This document shows, piece by piece, positions 62,701 through 64,000 of a DNA stretch of 64,000 bases; position 1 is the stretch's first letter, and the number at the start of each line of letters is the position of its first letter. The notes beneath the pieces are model-generated. The model saw nothing but the letters and a program-made list of their open reading frames with translations. It had not been told where the DNA came from and searched no databases. The stretch lies in NCBI GenBank assembly GCA_933228895.1, contig OW121848.1:83595470-83659469 (forward strand), read 5' to 3'. A program made the position numbers and the translations under genes. The stretch is from Platycnemis pennipes. Taxonomy: Eukaryota; Arthropoda; Insecta; Odonata; Platycnemididae.

Positions 62701-64000
62701 ATACGTTAAAAGACTAGTAGAAATCTCCATTAACAATCCAATATTATTTCTTTGAGTTCTCATGAACCTGTAAATATATTCCCTTCTCTATTGGGCACTT
62801 TTGAGTTTCGTGATGAGACGTGATGTACATAACTGACTGAAGCTGCAGAAATCGAAATAGAAGCCATGCTACTTCCAACAGATTGAGTTTTCTCCAGGTT
62901 AACAAGCACATCAATGGTCTCCACTGTTCTCCCTCTCCCACAGTAATTATCTTAGCAGTATTTGGCTCTCAATATTTAGTCTAATGTCATGGTATCATCA
63001 TGCCTCTTCTCTAGAGTTACCATAGTTAATATGCCTCCCTCGTAGCATTTTTATATTTTTTTCAGAATAGTGATTACTTTGGCAGTAAAAAGGTAGGCAT
63101 TATGCAGCAATTTGATATATATATTCCTTGAAAAACATTCAAATGGTCATACTTAGGCAAAATAATTAACAACTGAAAAGTCCGGATAAATATTTATGAT
63201 TTCAATCGACATGACTTGGTTCTGGCAAGATTATATCAGTAACAAGTTGAACAAAAACCACCCACTATGCACAGTGTGAAAGAAAGAAAGCAGATAATCT
63301 GGAACTACACTTAAGTAATAAGTTCCCACTGTCATATGAAATTCCAAGACTTGCATAGAGCAGAATAAACATTCCCCAGTCTTTCCCAAATTAGTTTGTC
63401 AACTACCAATTCCAGTCTACTGCCAGAGGCTTTTTTTTTCAATTCTTTGAGTACACATCTTGGTCTGCTTACACTGACATCCAATACCCTATCTATATCG
63501 AAACATTTAAGATGGTTCTGCAAGGGCATGGTCAATGTTAAAGAATTAAAACAAGGACAAGCAATACCAATAATTCCTGGTAAGTAGCCAGAGTATAGGT
63601 TTATATTATTTCATCATAAAATCAAATCCATATTAAAACATCTTAAAATCAAATCCACAGTAGTTTACCATAAAACAACTATTGATTTCAGCCATTTTCA
63701 CCATAGCAATAACAAGACAATACAACGAATAAAACAGCACCTAGCCAATGCTCAACATTCCCCATTTTCTACTCTAATGCTAATATAATTGTGTAAATGA
63801 AGCATCAAAAAGCAAATTTCCAAGTTTTAGTTAATCAACCAATGGCAGCATTCATGTTATGTTCACTTTCCCAACAGTAATATAGTCATGCAAATTTAGA
63901 GGGAACAGCACACACCTAGGCTTCTCACAATAGACAGGTTGGAAGATAGAGATAGCACTAATGATTAATGCAATTTAAAGATGTAAATCACTCCTGAAGT
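56735..64000. other. 7.3 kb of AT-rich sequence with no recognised gene
   Basis: All open frames are under 100 codons and none shows a domain, membrane protein or transposon signature. One small tandem duplication is seen: a 25-bp unit (ATTTGATTAAGTTATTGACA plus five bases) twice at ~58705-58754. A long LysM 3' UTR, intron of an unseen gene, or intergenic DNA are all possible. Confidence 0.4.

Overview
The window looks like an AT-rich, transposon-saturated arthropod (most likely insect) nuclear genome: spliced genes with GT-AG introns, an insect-type PRMT gene, Penelope-like elements, several non-LTR lineages, hAT, mariner, piggyBac and pogo/Tigger-type remnants, and a tRNA-derived SINE. There is no sign of bacterial operons, CRISPR arrays, rRNA genes or a viral genome. 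The species cannot be named from the sequence.

Two host genes can be supported. On the minus strand, a type I protein arginine methyltransferase of the Art8/PRMT6 type is spread over 40.5 kb: five exons at 55339-55277, 55187-55073, 55001-54880, 41964-41740 and 15577-14825, predicted 425 aa. Its first two introns are 89 and 71 bp and the last two are 12.9 and 26.2 kb; the large ones are filled with transposon debris. On the plus strand, starting 371 bp away and divergently transcribed, is a compact three-exon gene (55711-56643, introns of 75 and 69 bp) for a LysM-domain single-pass membrane protein of the LYSMD3/4 type, predicted 262 aa. The 371 bp between the start codons must hold both promoters.

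Layout. 0-12 kb (downstream of Art8): broken non-LTR reverse transcriptases, a mariner HTH fragment, a near-perfect 189-bp palindrome carrying two hammerhead-like cores inside a 12-bp target-site duplication, GC-rich hairpins, a purine-rich tract and pogo/Tigger-like ends. 12-14.8 kb: Art8 3' flank. 15.6-41.7 kb (intron 4): a 4.7-kb element with ~500-bp terminal inverted repeats containing a decayed Penelope-like element, a ~1.05-kb hAT-like MITE, a hAT C-terminal remnant, a nearly complete ZMYM1-like hAT transposase with two stops and one frameshift, a 5'-truncated Penelope-like RT-GIY-YIG element, a second hAT remnant, a family of GGATCC-rich repeats, a 3.2-kb CR1/Jockey-group element with 51-bp flanking duplications, a TTAA-flanked piggyBac-like MITE built of hairpin tandem repeats, and an inverted SINE pair. 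42-54.9 kb (intron 3): more RT, ORF1-like, possible LTR, Jockey-like, gag and unnamed transposon-protein remnants and a three-copy ~235-bp tandem repeat. 55-56.7 kb: the divergent gene pair. 56.7-64 kb: AT-rich sequence with no recognisable gene.

The most distinctive signal is the recurrence of hammerhead-ribozyme-like cores at three Penelope-related loci (6.2, 17.8 and 29.05 kb), including the inverted, freshly inserted pair at 6.1-6.3 kb. All calls come from reading the sequence by eye; family names were not checked against any database.
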